Positions 61,347 to 64,000 of a stretch of DNA of 64,000 nucleotides are shown piece after piece; the stretch's first letter is position 1, and each line of letters starts with the position of its first letter. The stretch spans positions 18,600,428-18,664,427 of the forward strand of contig NC_059480.1 of assembly GCF_018139145.2 (NCBI RefSeq). The letters run 5' to 3'. A program made the position numbers and the translations under genes. The notes under the pieces are model-generated. The model was not told the DNA's origin, did not search any database, and saw only the letters and a list, made by a program, of their open reading frames with translations. The stretch is from Gymnogyps californianus (lineage: Eukaryota > Chordata > Aves > Accipitriformes > Cathartidae).

Positions 61347-64000
61347 CTAGGAAGAGGGGCAAGAAATCAATTTGTTTTCTTCTAGCTATTTTTCTGCTTC
61401 CCACAACACAGCAGAGCCACAGACAGGAGCAGATATTGATTGGGTGGGGCAAGGGACAGAATGGAGGTATTTTCAAGCAAAAGCATTTTGCTTCTCCCCC
61501 ATACAAGCAGAGACAGAGGTATATCACTTACTTTGAATACAAAGTATTTGAAACAATGACTCTGAGCGTTCCAGACGAAGCTCTATGCACTGAAGACTTG
61601 AGCTCTAGTGTTTTGATCCCACTAGCAAAGACTAACACCAGCCTACCAATCTGCACACAGAACCAGAGGCAAGGACCCTAAAACTATTCCTAAACCCGAG
61701 ACTGATTTCCCCTTTGTCTAATCCCCTGTATATATAGTTCTGCTTGTAAAACAGGAAAAATCCCTCATCACAGAACATGGAAGGCAGGAAAGAGTTTGCA
61801 AAGTGATATTTAAAAGCAAGCAAAAAGGTCATAAACACTTTCCTTCCACATTCCAGGGATGGGCTCACAAGTTGTGTTAACACAGAAAGGACCAGTCCAT
61901 TCTCTGGGAACCACTAACATTATCACATATCATACAGCTGAATGTTTGTTCCAGACTGCGGTGACCCAAGGAAATAACCAAAAATGAGGGGAGAGAGTAA
62001 AGAAAAAATTTATGCTAAGCACCCAGTCCGTCACCTCAATATTGTGATTCCATCTGTTGCACCTGAAAAAGAGCTGAAAACTGCTACAGACTCCCCTGCT
62101 TTACAGAACGCACACCTATGTCAAACAGCAGCTCCTCCTCTGTACAGAACGCTGTGGCATTCTCTTGTACAACACTGTAGCTGGGAAATCTTACAAGGTG
62201 AGAGAGAAACAAATTCCATCCAAAGCCGAAGAGAGAGAGGTAGGAACCAGTCAAAGAGATGGCAGTTAGGAAGGGAAAGGGAAGACGGGTCTAGGACAGA
62301 AACAGAGAAGAACAAAGGATAACTCAGAGGGGACTGCACAACACAGGACACCCCTGGCCAAATCACCAGCAATCCCCTCTGCCAAGCTGGGACACACCTT
62401 AAAGATGCTACGCAAGGCAGCCCAACCCTTCTTAATGAAACAAAGTTAACTTTATTTTAGCTTTAAAGCTTCTCTAGGACTCAGATAAAACTAAACATTT
62501 GTGTGCTCTCAGAGACAGCAAGTGCTAACGAAGCAATCCTGAGCAAACATGGAGGTGCCAGCATAACAGCAGCATTCCAGCAGCATTCACCAGACTCCTA
62601 GTTTTCCGGTATGTGCTAAAGCCTGTACTGAAAGGGGAAGGCGTCTGCTCCAGACAAAACTCAAAGCATGACAGCAGCCACATGCATGGTGAAGAATCCA
62701 AATCAACACAAGTTCTAGGAATGTGGCACACTCCCATGAGATGCAAACTACTTTCTGATTAAGTGTCCTTGTTTTCCAAGTTGTGAACATCACACTAAGA
62801 ATTAAGCCATCTACACTCCAGTCTTTAAGCAAGGAGCTGGGTTTAACACCTCAAACTTTCCACAATGACTAACGGAGGTCAGAAAAGAAAATGGTATTGC
62901 TCAAAATATTTCAAAGGTGGTTTAAGCAGGTTCAAGGCTAGGAAGAGAACAGTGATTGGGAGGCAGATGCTGTATTGTGTGTTTTATGGTTATTGTTAGT
63001 TTTCTTTCAGGTTAAACAAGCTTCGGTTCAGTCAAGCATTTGATTTCCCTTTACCAGAATAATAATCATCTGCAGCCCAGTAAATCACCAGGGAACATTA
63101 TGCTTAGTGCTTCTGACTACCCAGAAAAGGCACAGATGGATCCAGAAAAAGATCAGAGCTACATATATGCATGTATGTGCCTACAAGAATGACAGTAAGT
63201 AAGGATTAGCTTGGAAGAGAAAGGAGCATAAACAAAGCCCTACAAAGCAAGTAGCAAAGGGAACGCCAGCAGCAAGATCCCAGGTCCTCTTCTATAAATA
63301 CAAGAAGGGAGTGGGGCCAGAAGTAAAAAACCAAAGAATCTCTCCACCCTCATCTTAAAATGGCTAAAGGAAAATGCTTTATAGAAATTCTGGTATCATT
63401 AACTTGTGGACTCTGGTTGACACATTATCAGAGCAGCTAGCTCACTAGGAGTCCGAAGAGGGTTAAACGTTTTATATAAATTGTATTTGCAGTAACTGGC
63501 TATAAAACACCTTGCTTAAAATAATTGCCAACTAGGGTCACATATAAATTTCTCAGGACCAAGCAGCATAATTAGGTACTTCAGAGCAACACATAAAATC
63601 CTCATATTGCCAATGGTATTGGTCATTGCTGGAAGCAGTCCAGGAACTGGAAGAATGATTTGCTGGGCAAAGATTTTTTCTTTTTTAACAGATTTGGATA
63701 GGAATGAACAGAAGCAAACTAAGTGCCCTAGAACAAAAAAAGCAAATGAAGGGCTAAGTCTTCTTTCCATCTCCAGCTCTATGTACAGCTGTAGGCTTTT
63801 AACTATATGCACCTCTTCCTCATCTGAAAAAGGAGGGTTGGTTCTTATAAGCTTTGTTGAATTCCACTTACAGACGTTCAGCCCTTCTGGAGGAAAGCCC
63901 CACACTGCTGTCACTGGACAAAGCTATAATAAGCGGCAAGTGTCTATATTAGGAGGCACAGAGCTTAGTTGGGGTCCCCCCTTCACTGGGCTCCAGGCAA
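61347..64000 (-). other. EIF4E2 intron
   Basis: Upstream of the exon at 61,194-61,346 on the minus strand. I looked for the preceding EIF4E2 exon (FASVEQFWRFYSHM) and did not see it, so this is read as intron to the window edge. AT-rich; no repeat family identified with confidence. Confidence 0.6.

Noticed and set aside
1..64000. CRISPR arrays, operons, ribosome binding sites, tRNA or rRNA genes
   Set aside because: The window is vertebrate nuclear DNA with spliced genes; no cloverleaf or rRNA core was recognised.

Overview
The window looks like a piece of a bird genome (at least a sauropsid), probably from a small GC-rich chromosome. The genes are multi-exon vertebrate genes with GT-AG introns, most introns are only 70-800 bp, and the gene block is very GC-rich. 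Gene content and order match the mammalian block DIS3L2 / alkaline phosphatases / PRSS56 / CHRND / CHRNG / EIF4E2. All exon models below were read by eye from splice sites, phases and remembered family sequences; no database search was run.

Layout. 1-14,080: 3' part of DIS3L2 (+), seven terminal coding exons in long introns. 14,080-15,540: intergenic. 15,611-18,926 and 19,752-22,977: two tandem intestinal-type alkaline phosphatase genes (+), 11 exons each. 23,002-23,501: a gap of exactly 500 N. 23,520-24,060: degenerate tandem repeat. 24,144-24,336: first coding exon of SLC12A9 (-), with a GC-box-rich promoter upstream of it. 24,640-26,950: CpG-rich non-coding DNA with a minisatellite. 26,961-34,250: PRSS56 (+) with a TATA box and 17 coding exons. 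35,008-39,049: CHRND (+), 12 exons. 40,095-44,854: CHRNG (+), 12 exons. 44,855-60,968: no recognisable exon, more AT-rich, old repeat remnants. 60,969-61,346: two 3'-proximal coding exons of EIF4E2 (-); its remaining upstream exons lie beyond 64,000.

Functions. DIS3L2 is a 3'-5' exoribonuclease for uridylated RNA. The phosphatases are secreted GPI-anchored ectoenzymes. PRSS56 is a secreted trypsin-like protease tied to eye growth. CHRND and CHRNG are the delta and gamma subunits of the embryonic muscle nicotinic receptor, adjacent and both preceded by CAGCTG E-boxes suited to shared myogenic control. EIF4E2 (4EHP) is a cap-binding translational repressor.

Most notable points. (1) PRSS56 has two copies of a six-cysteine module, one before and one after the protease domain, each on a symmetric phase 1-1 exon; this looks like a whole-exon duplication. 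(2) Five separate places in the phosphatase and PRSS56 genes each lack one G or C next to a G or C run, which breaks frame or a splice donor; the pattern points to assembly error rather than gene death. (3) Both phosphatase copies lack a GT donor at the same intron; only one of the two is explained by a missing base. (4) SLC12A9 is represented by exon 1 only, beside the N gap, and ECEL1, expected here from mammals, is not seen. (5) An AT-rich island inside CHRNG intron 6 stands out as a candidate regulatory element.
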